From: Desulfuromonadaceae bacterium GWC2_58_13
GTDB taxonomy: Bacteria > Desulfobacterota > Desulfuromonadia > Desulfuromonadales > Trichloromonadaceae
DNA: 22,289 nt
Assembly: GCA_001825565.1 (NCBI GenBank)
Contig: MHXM01000068.1
Coordinates: 1-22,289 of the forward strand
Direction: 5' to 3'
Made by a program: the position numbers and the translations under genes. The notes beneath the pieces are model-generated. The model did not search any database. It was not told the origin of the DNA and was given only the letters and a program-made list of their open reading frames with translations. Below are positions 6,312-13,852 of this stretch, piece by piece (the first letter of the stretch is position 1; every line of letters starts with the position of its first letter).

Positions 6312-8671
6312 CGCCGCTCCCGCCGCAGCGCCGGCACCACCAGCAGCGCCGTCGGCACCGCCCCGCCGATTCCCAGCAATACCGTGGCGCCGATGGAATG
6401 AAGCGCCGGATGCTGGGCAAAAACCAGGGCGCCGAAGCCGACCAGGGTGGTCATTCCGGCCACCAGCACCGCCCGCCGGGTGGCTTTATCCTCCCCCGGA
6501 TCGTCCAGGCAGACCATGAAAATCCCGTAGTCGACACCGAGACCGATGACCAGAATGGTGGCCACGATGTTGAACAGATTGAACTCCATTCCCAACCAGC
6601 CCATGGTGCCGAGCATCACCACCAGCCCGGTCGCCACCGGCAGCAGGGCCAGCAGGATTTTCCCCGGACGACGCAGCAGCAGGGACACCATGATCAACAC
6701 CGCCCCTCCGGCCAGGGTGAGAAATTGCATAAAGTCGGCGCGGATGGCGTTCCCCACTTCCCGGCCAAAGCGGGCCTGGGATACCAGGTGAATGCCGGGC
6801 GGCAGCGCGGCGTCCGCAGTGAAGAGGGCGGCTACTTCCGGGGTGTCGGGAACCAGGGTCACCAGCTGCACCTTTTCCCCCTGATCCAGCAACAGGGCAT
6901 CGAGCAGATCGCCGAGGCCGACCTGCCGCAGGGTGGCGACCGTCACCGGCTCGGGCTGCCGCTGCAGACCGGCGAAAAAAGGATCGAAGGCGGCCGTGGC
7001 AAATCCGCGCTCGGCGCCAGCTTCCCGCAGCAACCGGCGAGTCGCCTCGCCTCGCTGCTCCCAGAATTCCCGCCAGTGCCGCAGATTATTCGCCTGGGTC
7101 GTCGCCGCCGGCAACAGCGGCGCCAGGCTGACCACCGGGGCCTCCGGCAGCTCCCGGCGCAGCAATTCGAACAGCATGTCGTTGGCCGCCAGGGCCTCCT
7201 GCAAGGTTCCGCCTTCGGCAAAGACCATGGCCAGCGACCGCAAATTGCCCCAGGTCTGCTGCAATTCATGTTCGGAAGCCAACAGTTCGGCCGGGATCAG
7301 ACTCAGACTGCGCAGGTCGCCATTGATCGGCACCTCGGCGACTTTCCAGGAGCAGCCGACCAGAATCGCCAGCCAGAGCAACAACAGCAGGCCCGATTTG
7401 CGCCGGGGTTCCACCGCCAGGCTCTGGTACAACCGCCGCGGCGTCGGACGCCAGCCGGGCACGACCAGATGCGGCAGCACGATCAACGCCAGCAACAGGG
7501 CCGAGGTGATGCCGGTCATGGCAAAGATCGCCAGCTGACGCTGCCCCGGCAGACTGGACGTGAGCAGCACCGCGAACCCGGCCAGGGTGGTCAAGGCACC
7601 GAACAGGACCGGTCGGGAAATCCGTCCCAGAGCTATTTCCGGTTCCTCGTCACCCTGACGCAGAACGAAATAGACATGCAAGCCGTAATCGACGGCGATC
7701 CCGAGCAGGACCGCGCCGAAGCCGAGAGTCACCCCGGATACCGCCGGGTAGCACCAGGACACCGCCACCGCCGCCAGTCCCACCACCGACACCGGCACCA
7801 GAAAGACGAACAACGACCGCCAACTGCGCAGAAACAACATAAACAGGACGGCCAGTCCAAGCGTCGAAGCGGTCAACACCACGAACAGGTCGCGCTGGAT
7901 CGCCTCGGCATTGGCCACGGTATAGGCGTGCCCGCTGACCAGACTGGCCTCAATCCCTTTCGGCAACACCCCGTCGGCCGCCTGACGGAACTGCTCCAGC
8001 ATCCTGGCCCCGCCGCCGGAGTCGGTGATCGCCACCGAGGAATCGGCGATAATCAGCGCACTGCGTCCATCGGAACTGAGAAAATGTCCGTTATGCAGCC
8101 GGGTTTTGGCGATCGGGTTGACAAAACGCAGTTTATCGAGCCCCAGGTTACGCAATTCGAGCGGATCACGGCGAATCCCTCCCTTGAGCAACCAGCCTTC
8201 CGGCGACAACATCCGTTGGTAATCGGTTTCAAGCCGTCCCCGCACCCGCTCCGGGGTCAGCTCGTCGGCGATACGTTGCCGATCGTCGGCCCCCAGCAGC
8301 AGCGGCAGGTTGGTTTCCAGCCAGTCCGGCAGCCGGTTGTTTTCGAGCATTGCCGGGCCGGTCGCGGCTCGACTGAAGTACTCGGACGACAGGGCCGCGG
8401 CCAGGCCATCGGCGGCCTCCAGCAGGGTCGCCGTGCTGGTGATCTGGCTGCCATGCAGGCTGATCAGCACTTTGCGGGCGAAAGGGGCCTGTTGCAAACG
8501 GCGGAAATCATCGGCCACCCGGGAGGTATCGTCGGGAAGCATCGATTCGATGTCCTCGCGCACCTCCAGCCGGGTCAACCCGGTCAAGCCTGCTCCCAGC
8601 AGCAGCAGCGTCAGCAGAAAGAGCAGTGCTCGGCGGGGGGCGAACAGACGGTAGAGGGCGGCAAACAACAT
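6308..8671 (-). CDS. MMPL/RND-family exporter
   Basis: A 787-residue inner-membrane transporter built as two similar halves, each with a leading membrane helix, a large periplasmic loop and a bundle of helices. The proton-relay-type Asp-Tyr pair appears in both halves, as GIAVDYGLH (around residue 327) and GLGVDYGIF (around residue 713). Family members move lipids and polyketides across the inner membrane, and in APE and xanthomonadin clusters a protein of this type is the proposed pigment exporter. The ATG start has GGGGAG close upstream and sits 9 nt after the LolA-like stop. It is complete and shows no frameshift. Confidence 0.9.
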   Translation of the reverse strand: MLFAALYRLFAPRRALLFLLTLLLLGAGLTGLTRLEVREDIESMLPDDTSRVADDFRRLQQAPFARKVLISLHGSQITSTATLLEAADGLAAALSSEYFSRAATGPAMLENNRLPDWLETNLPLLLGADDRQRIADELTPERVRGRLETDYQRMLSPEGWLLKGGIRRDPLELRNLGLDKLRFVNPIAKTRLHNGHFLSSDGRSALIIADSSVAITDSGGGARMLEQFRQAADGVLPKGIEASLVSGHAYTVANAEAIQRDLFVVLTASTLGLAVLFMLFLRSWRSLFVFLVPVSVVGLAAVAVSWCYPAVSGVTLGFGAVLLGIAVDYGLHVYFVLRQGDEEPEIALGRISRPVLFGALTTLAGFAVLLTSSLPGQRQLAIFAMTGITSALLLALIVLPHLVVPGWRPTPRRLYQSLAVEPRRKSGLLLLLWLAILVGCSWKVAEVPINGDLRSLSLIPAELLASEHELQQTWGNLRSLAMVFAEGGTLQEALAANDMLFELLRRELPEAPVVSLAPLLPAATTQANNLRHWREFWEQRGEATRRLLREAGAERGFATAAFDPFFAGLQRQPEPVTVATLRQVGLGDLLDALLLDQGEKVQLVTLVPDTPEVAALFTADAALPPGIHLVSQARFGREVGNAIRADFMQFLTLAGGAVLIMVSLLLRRPGKILLALLPVATGLVVMLGTMGWLGMEFNLFNIVATILVIGLGVDYGIFMVCLDDPGEDKATRRAVLVAGMTTLVGFGALVFAQHPALHSIGATVLLGIGGAVPTALLVVPALRRERR

Positions 8672-8680
8672 CAGGCTCCC

Positions 8681-9307
8681 CTAGAACAGCGCCGGGTCGA
8701 GGGGCTGGTTGAGTTCGGTTCCAGCGAAGCTGATGCGGGTGCTGTCGCCGCCCGGTTCATGCACTTCGACGGTTTCGACATAGCGCCGCTCGGCATCGAA
8801 ACCGATCTGCAGATATTCGACGAATTGTTCCGCCCCCGCTTGCAGCGGTACCAGTTTGAGGGTGACCGGCTGCTCGCTCACCAGGGTCATGCGGTACTGC
8901 CGAACCAGCCAGACGATATCGACCCGGGCCCAGGCCAGCAATTGCTGGGCAATCAGCTGCATCCCCGGTTCCCGGGCAATGTCGAAGGGAACCGCGGCGC
9001 CGGCCCGCTCGTGCCAGCGACTGCCGCTGTCGCCATTGAGCAGAAAACCGGAGGCGACCGGTTCGGTCATCTCCCAGCGCAGCTTATCCGGGCGGGCGAA
9101 ATAGAAACGCCCCCGGGACACCAGGGTTTCCCGGAACATCTCCAGGTGCTTTTCCTGAACGAAATCGCTGGCCAGAGTCTCGATCCCGGCAGCCGAGTGT
9201 TCCAGTTCGGCGAGAATCCGGTCAAGGGCCAGCCCCGGGTCTTCTTCGGCCAGGGCCGGCGTCATGCAGGCCAGCAGCAGGGTCAGCAGCAGCATCAGCC
9301 GTTTCAT
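8681..9307 (-). CDS. LolA-like periplasmic lipid carrier
   Basis: A 208-residue secreted protein resembling the outer-membrane lipoprotein carrier LolA. The N-terminal signal peptide most likely ends at ALA (18-20). An alternative lipobox (L-L-A-C14) is possible but would leave a very short leader. Features such as SDFVQEKHLEMF and SRGRFYFARPDKLRWE match the LolA barrel start. Family knowledge suggests that it carries a hydrophobic cargo across the periplasm. Next to the MMPL exporter and the DUF3261 lipoprotein, the cargo is probably the polyene or its lipid conjugate, not lipoproteins in general. The start overlaps the preceding dehydratase stop as ATGA. Confidence 0.88.
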   Translation of the reverse strand: MKRLMLLLTLLLACMTPALAEEDPGLALDRILAELEHSAAGIETLASDFVQEKHLEMFRETLVSRGRFYFARPDKLRWEMTEPVASGFLLNGDSGSRWHERAGAAVPFDIAREPGMQLIAQQLLAWARVDIVWLVRQYRMTLVSEQPVTLKLVPLQAGAEQFVEYLQIGFDAERRYVETVEVHEPGGDSTRISFAGTELNQPLDPALF

Positions 9308-9738
9308 GCGTCCCCCTCGGGAATCCAGAGTTTGAGCGAACCGTGGGCGACCTGTTCGTCTCCTCGCCGCACCTCGCCTTCAGTCACGGCGAAACCATCG
9401 ACGGTCGCCACCGTGCGCACCGCAATTCGCAGTCGGTCGCCGGCAAAAACCGGCCGTTCGAACACCGCTTCCTTGACCCCGACCAGAAACCCTTCGCGCA
9501 CCGGGTTGCCGGCCAGGCAGTCGCCATAGCCCTTGACCACGGCGTAGGCCTGAGCCAGCAGCTCGGCCAGAACGACCTCATCCATTCGGCCGTCGCCCGC
9601 GGCCAGCAAGCCATCGGCCGACATCCGGGCCTCGACCACCCCTTCCTGACCGGCATAGGCGACCAGGGTTTCCACCATCCGCATCGGTAGCCGGTGCGGC
9701 ATCAGCAGTTCAGCCGCCAGCGGCAGGGTCAGATCCAT
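9304..9738 (-). CDS. ApeP-like 3-hydroxyacyl-ACP dehydratase
   Basis: A 144-residue hotdog protein related to FabA/FabZ and to the ApeP family of aryl-polyene clusters. The motif MPHRLPMRM carries the probable catalytic His15, and Glu59 in the segment VVLAELLAQAYAV matches the acidic residue on the active-site helix. It should catalyse dehydration of 3-hydroxyacyl-ACP. With the ApeI-like protein it may form a heteromeric dehydratase, as reported for APE systems. The start codon lies one base after the ammonia-lyase stop, and the end overlaps the LolA-like gene by ATGA. Confidence 0.85.
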   Translation of the reverse strand: MDLTLPLAAELLMPHRLPMRMVETLVAYAGQEGVVEARMSADGLLAAGDGRMDEVVLAELLAQAYAVVKGYGDCLAGNPVREGFLVGVKEAVFERPVFAGDRLRIAVRTVATVDGFAVTEGEVRRGDEQVAHGSLKLWIPEGDA

Positions 9739-9739
9739 C

Positions 9740-11338
9740 TCAAAGTCCCTCCGTCCGCCAGTATACCGACAGGTCGTCGAAAATCTGGCTGGAAAAGAGA
9801 AGTTTGCGGAATTTCACCAGATCCTGGTGAAAAATTCGTTCATTGTCGTAAACCTCGAACTGTTCCCGCAGAATCCGGTAGATGCGCCCGGTCGCCAGCC
9901 CCAGCCGCTCGCTGTTGCGGAAGGAAAAGGCCTGCAACTGGGCCAGCACTTCGAGGGTGACCACATGCTTGGCGTTGCTGATGGAGCGGAAAGCCTTGCG
10001 CGCCGCCACCGTTCCCATGCTGACCACGTCCTGGTTGGAGGCGTTGCAGGAAATGCTGTTGGTGCTCACCGGCCCGGCCAGCTGACGATTTTCGGCGGTG
10101 GTCGAGGTGGCCAGGTACTGAGCCCCCATGAAACCCATGGTCAAACCGACGGTGCCGGGGATCAGGAATTCAGGCAATCCCTCATTGAGATTCTTGTCGA
10201 GCAGCTTATTGATGCGACGCTCCGACAAGTTGCAGAGGGTGGCGATCGCCATGCACAGCATGTCCATGTTGAACCCGATGCTCTGGCCGTGGAAGTTGCC
10301 GCCATGGATGATCTTTTTCTGTTCGGGGATGATGATCGGATTGTCGTTGGAGGAATTGGCCTCGGTCTCGACGGTGCGCCTCGCCATTTCGATGGCCTCG
10401 GCGACGGGAGCCAGCACCTGCGGGGTGCAGCGAATCGAGTAGACGTCCTGCACGTTGATGCTGGTTTCGAAGACCAGACCGTCGGTCTGCTGGCCCCGGA
10501 TGCGCTCGTGCATGTCCTTGCGCAGGGTGATGTTGCGCGAGCCCCGGTAGAGGTGGCGGATGGTCTCGGCCACCATCAGCTGGCCGGGATGCGGCTTGAC
10601 CCGGTGCAGGTCCTCGTCGAAAGCGTCGTCGATGCCGCCAAAGATTTCCAGCGAAAAGGCGCCGGTGACGCAGGCGATGTTGAGCAGTTTTTTCGCCCCG
10701 AACAGGGCGAAGGCGGCCAGCGCGGTCATGGCGCTGGTGCCGTTCATCAGGGCGATCCCCTCTTTGAAGGCGAGCCGCATCGGAATTATATCGAGTTCGG
10801 CGTAGACTTCGGCCGCATCGCGCAATCGCCCGTCATAGAAGACCTGCCCCTCGCCGATGACCGCCAGGGCCAGGTGGGCCAGGTGGATCAGGTCGCCGGA
10901 GGCCCCGACGCTGCCGCACTCGGGAACGTAAGGGGCGACCCGGCGGTTGATCATCCGCGCCATGAAATCAAGGAGTTCGAGGCGGACCCCGCTATATCCC
11001 TTGGCCAGGGTGTTGAGGCGCACCGCCAGCATGGCGATGGCGATGTAGTCCTTGATCGGCTCGCCGAGGCCGGCGGCGTGGCTGCGGATCAGGTTGACCT
11101 GCAGGGCCTCGATCTCGTTATCGCTGATGATCTTGTTGCACATCGGCCCGAACGAGGTGTTGACCCCGTAGATAACGCGCTTGGCGGCCACCTCTTCTTC
11201 GAGAAAGATGCGGCTGGCCCGGCAACGCTCCAGGGCGGCGGCATCGATGGCGACCTGCTTGTCGCCGATGCCGATGGCGACGATATCTTCAACGGTAAGA
11301 TCGTTACCGGTCAATACGACGGTGGGACGCTGGGACAT
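9740..11338 (-). CDS. Aromatic amino acid ammonia-lyase (probable tyrosine ammonia-lyase)
   Basis: A 532-residue MIO-dependent ammonia-lyase. The MIO triad A146-S147-G148 lies in GSVGASGDL, and Tyr57 lies in YGVNTSFG. The selectivity pair is S86-H87 (NLIRSHAAG), as in histidine ammonia-lyases. However, the residues that in HAL read Q-E-D are N435-Q436-D437 (NASNQDVVSMG), as in PAL/TAL enzymes. From memory, tyrosine ammonia-lyases of flexirubin-producing Flavobacterium combine SH with NQD in the same way, so I favour tyrosine to 4-coumarate for the aryl starter. Histidine or phenylalanine cannot be excluded. I chose the ATG at 11338 for its GGAAGGA site about 7 nt upstream; the longer frame runs into a palindromic repeat. 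Confidence 0.85.
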   Translation of the reverse strand: MSQRPTVVLTGNDLTVEDIVAIGIGDKQVAIDAAALERCRASRIFLEEEVAAKRVIYGVNTSFGPMCNKIISDNEIEALQVNLIRSHAAGLGEPIKDYIAIAMLAVRLNTLAKGYSGVRLELLDFMARMINRRVAPYVPECGSVGASGDLIHLAHLALAVIGEGQVFYDGRLRDAAEVYAELDIIPMRLAFKEGIALMNGTSAMTALAAFALFGAKKLLNIACVTGAFSLEIFGGIDDAFDEDLHRVKPHPGQLMVAETIRHLYRGSRNITLRKDMHERIRGQQTDGLVFETSINVQDVYSIRCTPQVLAPVAEAIEMARRTVETEANSSNDNPIIIPEQKKIIHGGNFHGQSIGFNMDMLCMAIATLCNLSERRINKLLDKNLNEGLPEFLIPGTVGLTMGFMGAQYLATSTTAENRQLAGPVSTNSISCNASNQDVVSMGTVAARKAFRSISNAKHVVTLEVLAQLQAFSFRNSERLGLATGRIYRILREQFEVYDNERIFHQDLVKFRKLLFSSQIFDDLSVYWRTEGL

Positions 11339-11363
11339 GGTGCTTCCTTCCTGAAAATCGAAT

Positions 11364-11439
11364 CGTAGGGGCAGGCCCCTGTGCCTGCCCAATGCCGGAC
11401 GAAAATGGGGCCGGGCAGCCACGGGGGGCTGCCCCTACG
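11364..11439. repeat. MITE-like palindromic element inside the operon
   Basis: Positions 11364-11390 and 11413-11439 are reverse complements at 24 of 27 bases. Each arm can also fold alone: GGCAGGC with GCCTGCC in the left arm and GGCAGCC with GGCTGCC in the right. It fills most of the 122-nt gap between the ligase stop and the ammonia-lyase start, the largest gap in the operon. There is no T-run on the minus strand, so it is not a standard terminator. It may still affect read-through or mRNA stability. Confidence 0.75.
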
Positions 11440-11460
11440 GATTAATCACCGATGCAATAT

Positions 11461-12780
11461 TCAGCCGGACCGTTTGCTGCGGTAATCGAAAAAAGTGACC
11501 GGCTTGCGCTTGTCTTCGCGCAGGGTGCGGCGGGTCACCTCTTCGGGGGCGACCACGATCACTTCCGGCTTGACCCGGGTGCGGGCGGCGATCCGCTCGG
11601 CGATCTCCAGGGCGTCCAGGGCCGGATCGCTGCAACCAACCACCACCCGGATGCGGTCGGACAGCTCGAATTCGTCGTACACCTCGATATAATGGCCGCG
11701 AATCGCCGGAATCTCCTGCAACACCGCCTGGATCGCCGGCGGGTAGAGGGTGGCGCCGCGCACCTTGAGCATCTGCGCCTTGCGCCCGAGCACCGGCCCG
11801 AGCCGCCAGGAGTTGCGCCCGCAGGGGCAGGGATCGCTGTGCAGCACGGCGATGTCGCCGGTACGAAAGCGCAGCAGCGGCATCCCGGTCACCTGCAGCG
11901 GGGTCGCCACGACCTCGCCGGGCACCCCCGGCGGCAGCGGTCGACCGGCTTCGTCGACGATCTCCACGATCATCAGTTCGGGATGCACGTGGCCGCCCCG
12001 GCCGGCAGTGCAGTCGGCAAAGGCGGTCGCCATCTCGGTGCTGGCATAGGTGCCGAACACCTCCGCTCCCCAGGCCGTACGCAGGCGATGCCCGAGCGGA
12101 GAAAGGAAAAGATCGGGACTGCGCACCGGCTCGCCGATGCAGACCAGCCGTCGCACTCCGAGCCCGCGAGGGTCGATGCCGCGGGCCTGCAGACGATCGG
12201 CCAGGACCAGCAGCAGGGTCGGCACTCCGACCATGGCCGTGGGCCGGTATTGAACGGTCAGTTCCTCAAGCATGGCGATGCTGCTCGATCCGCCGCGAAT
12301 TGCCGTCGCGCCGATGCGGGCCAAACCGATGAAATAAGCGAGCCCGGCCATGAAGCAGCGGTCGATGGCAGCGGCGATCAGCACCCGGTCGGCGGCGGTG
12401 AGCCCGGTTGCGCGAAAGGAAATCTCCTCGTTGAAGCCGACCCGTTCCAGGTCGCTGCGGGTCTGGTGCATGGCCACCGGATGGCCGGTGGTTCCCGAGG
12501 TCAGGCAGAGATCGACGATCTGCTCCGGCGCGACGCAGAGAAATTCTTCATTGTGCCGCTCCAGGTCGGCCTTGGTGGTAAAGGGAAGCCGGGCCAGATC
12601 GTCCTTGGTTCGAATGGCCTCCGGATCGATCCCCTGCTCACAAAAAAGCCGCTGGTAGAAGGGGGATCGTTCAGCCAGGTAACGGATGTGGCTCCTGAGC
12701 AGAACAGCCGTATGCTCCAGAATTTCCTGCCCGGAGCGAAAGCCCGGATCGATCGCGTCAGTCGTTGAGTTCAAAAACAT
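11461..12780 (-). CDS. PaaK-like acyl-adenylating ligase (aryl starter activation)
   Basis: A 439-residue AMP-forming ligase related to phenylacetate-CoA ligase. It has the ATP-binding loop S95-G-T-T-G-H-P101, the Y245-A-S-T-E249 motif, T307-G-D309, a PaaK-typical C318-P-C320-G321 and the K339-V-R-G hinge region. It should activate an aryl carboxylate, probably the cinnamate-type product of the adjacent ammonia-lyase, and pass it to CoA or directly to the ACP. The ATG at 12780 lies 14 nt after the acyltransferase stop. Its ribosome site is weak, and the frame continues upstream only through antisense sequence. The ammonia-lyase follows after a palindromic element. Confidence 0.86.
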   Translation of the reverse strand: MFLNSTTDAIDPGFRSGQEILEHTAVLLRSHIRYLAERSPFYQRLFCEQGIDPEAIRTKDDLARLPFTTKADLERHNEEFLCVAPEQIVDLCLTSGTTGHPVAMHQTRSDLERVGFNEEISFRATGLTAADRVLIAAAIDRCFMAGLAYFIGLARIGATAIRGGSSSIAMLEELTVQYRPTAMVGVPTLLLVLADRLQARGIDPRGLGVRRLVCIGEPVRSPDLFLSPLGHRLRTAWGAEVFGTYASTEMATAFADCTAGRGGHVHPELMIVEIVDEAGRPLPPGVPGEVVATPLQVTGMPLLRFRTGDIAVLHSDPCPCGRNSWRLGPVLGRKAQMLKVRGATLYPPAIQAVLQEIPAIRGHYIEVYDEFELSDRIRVVVGCSDPALDALEIAERIAARTRVKPEVIVVAPEEVTRRTLREDKRKPVTFFDYRSKRSG

Positions 12781-12794
12781 ACCCGGGTATCCGT

Positions 12795-13562
12795 TTACGA
12801 AGCATTGCCGTTCATCGATTCGAGGGTTGCGGCCATAAGCGCGTGGATATGCCGACGCATCTTGCGATGTCCGAGGGGGCCGGGAAAAGCGGCGGGATCG
12901 ACGGCCGGCAGCGCCCGCATGCGAACCTGCGTTGGGCACAACCAGAAACGGCCCGGTGGCAGCATGCGATCGGTCCCGGTGATGCACAAAGGAACCACCG
13001 GAACACCGGCCTTGGTCGCAAGCTTGAAAGCGCCGGAATAAAAACGCTGCAATCGGCCGTTTCTGCTACGGTGCCCCTCGGGAAAAAAGAGCGGCGTGCC
13101 ACCTTTTTTCAGGATGCTCATGCAAAGCGCCTCGGTCACTTCCCAATCGAGACTTTCCACATCCGGATAGCGAGCCAGGCGCATGATCAGGGTATACCAG
13201 AGCATCCGGAAAGGCCAGGCGCGCACCACAAAAACCAGGTTGCTGGACGCCGGGAGCCCGCCCATGAAATAGGAGTCGAAAAACGACAGGTGGTTGGTCA
13301 CCAGGATCACCGGCCGGCTGAAATCGAGGGTGTCGAATCCCTCGCGGCGAAAGCGGGTGAAAGGGAACATGAATATCACCCAGCCACGGCCATAGAGCCA
13401 GACGAAAAACCGTACCGTCCGGTCGGTCTCCCAGCGCAAAAAAACCTTGCAGATCAGCAAGGCGCCCAGAAAGAGAGGACCTCCAGCCAGGGTCCAGAGA
13501 ACCATCAGCGGGTAGGCAATCAGGTTGGTCACCAGGGCGGCAATGATATTGCAGCTTTTCAC
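12795..13562 (-). CDS. PlsC-type lysophospholipid/glycerol acyltransferase
   Basis: A 255-residue membrane-associated acyltransferase. The catalytic motif HX4D is H91-L-S-F-F-D96, and the second family motif is F160-P-E-G-H-R-S-R. A hydrophobic N-terminal segment (about 5-40) should anchor it in the inner membrane. Acyltransferases of this family are frequent in aryl-polyene, xanthomonadin and flexirubin clusters and are thought to put the chain, or a fatty acid, on a lipid anchor; the acceptor here is unknown. The start is GTG at 13562, with GGAAGGG about 11 nt upstream. The gene follows the ACP by 26 nt. Confidence 0.86.
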   Translation of the reverse strand: MKSCNIIAALVTNLIAYPLMVLWTLAGGPLFLGALLICKVFLRWETDRTVRFFVWLYGRGWVIFMFPFTRFRREGFDTLDFSRPVILVTNHLSFFDSYFMGGLPASSNLVFVVRAWPFRMLWYTLIMRLARYPDVESLDWEVTEALCMSILKKGGTPLFFPEGHRSRNGRLQRFYSGAFKLATKAGVPVVPLCITGTDRMLPPGRFWLCPTQVRMRALPAVDPAAFPGPLGHRKMRRHIHALMAATLESMNGNAS

Positions 13563-13588
13563 TGACGATGAATCCCTTCCATCTCCCG

Positions 13589-13852
13589 TTAAGATGCAGT
13601 GGCCAGCGCTGCCTTTTTCTCGATCACAAACCGGTGAATATCGCCGAGGGTGCGGATCTCCCGGATCGCCTGCTCTTCCCTGATTTTAAACCCAAAGGCA
13701 TTCTCCAGAACTATGACCATATCGACCATATCGAGGCTATCGAGCTCCAGCTCCTCGTAAATGCCAGCCTCGGGCCGCATGGCCTCGGGATCGAGTTCGA
13801 ACTCTTCGGCCAGGGAAGAGTTGATCCGATCAATGATTTCCTGCTCAGTCAT
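13589..13852 (-). CDS. Acyl carrier protein
   Basis: An 87-residue acidic carrier protein. The phosphopantetheine site is Ser39 in ELELDSLDMVD, and helix II (DMVDMVIVLENAFGFKI) is typical. It is the only ACP in the cluster, whereas the E. coli APE cluster has two, as I recall. I chose the ATG at 13852 (MTEQEIIDRI) because it has AGGAG 8 nt upstream and overlaps the preceding ketosynthase stop by 8 nt; the frame also opens seven codons earlier. No phosphopantetheinyl transferase is visible, so activation must rely on an enzyme encoded elsewhere. Confidence 0.93.
   Translation of the reverse strand: MTEQEIIDRINSSLAEEFELDPEAMRPEAGIYEELELDSLDMVDMVIVLENAFGFKIREEQAIREIRTLGDIHRFVIEKKAALATAS

Noticed and set aside
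6398..9529. Very long plus-strand open frame (over 1000 codons)
   Set aside because: It lies antisense to the exporter, LolA-like and dehydratase genes, is Gln/His/Arg-rich low-complexity sequence, and reflects high GC at third positions. The minus-strand genes have clear domains and coupled starts.
9827..11368. Plus-strand open frame of 513 codons
   Set aside because: It is antisense to the ammonia-lyase, whose active-site motifs are unmistakable, and the plus-strand protein shows no recognisable domain.
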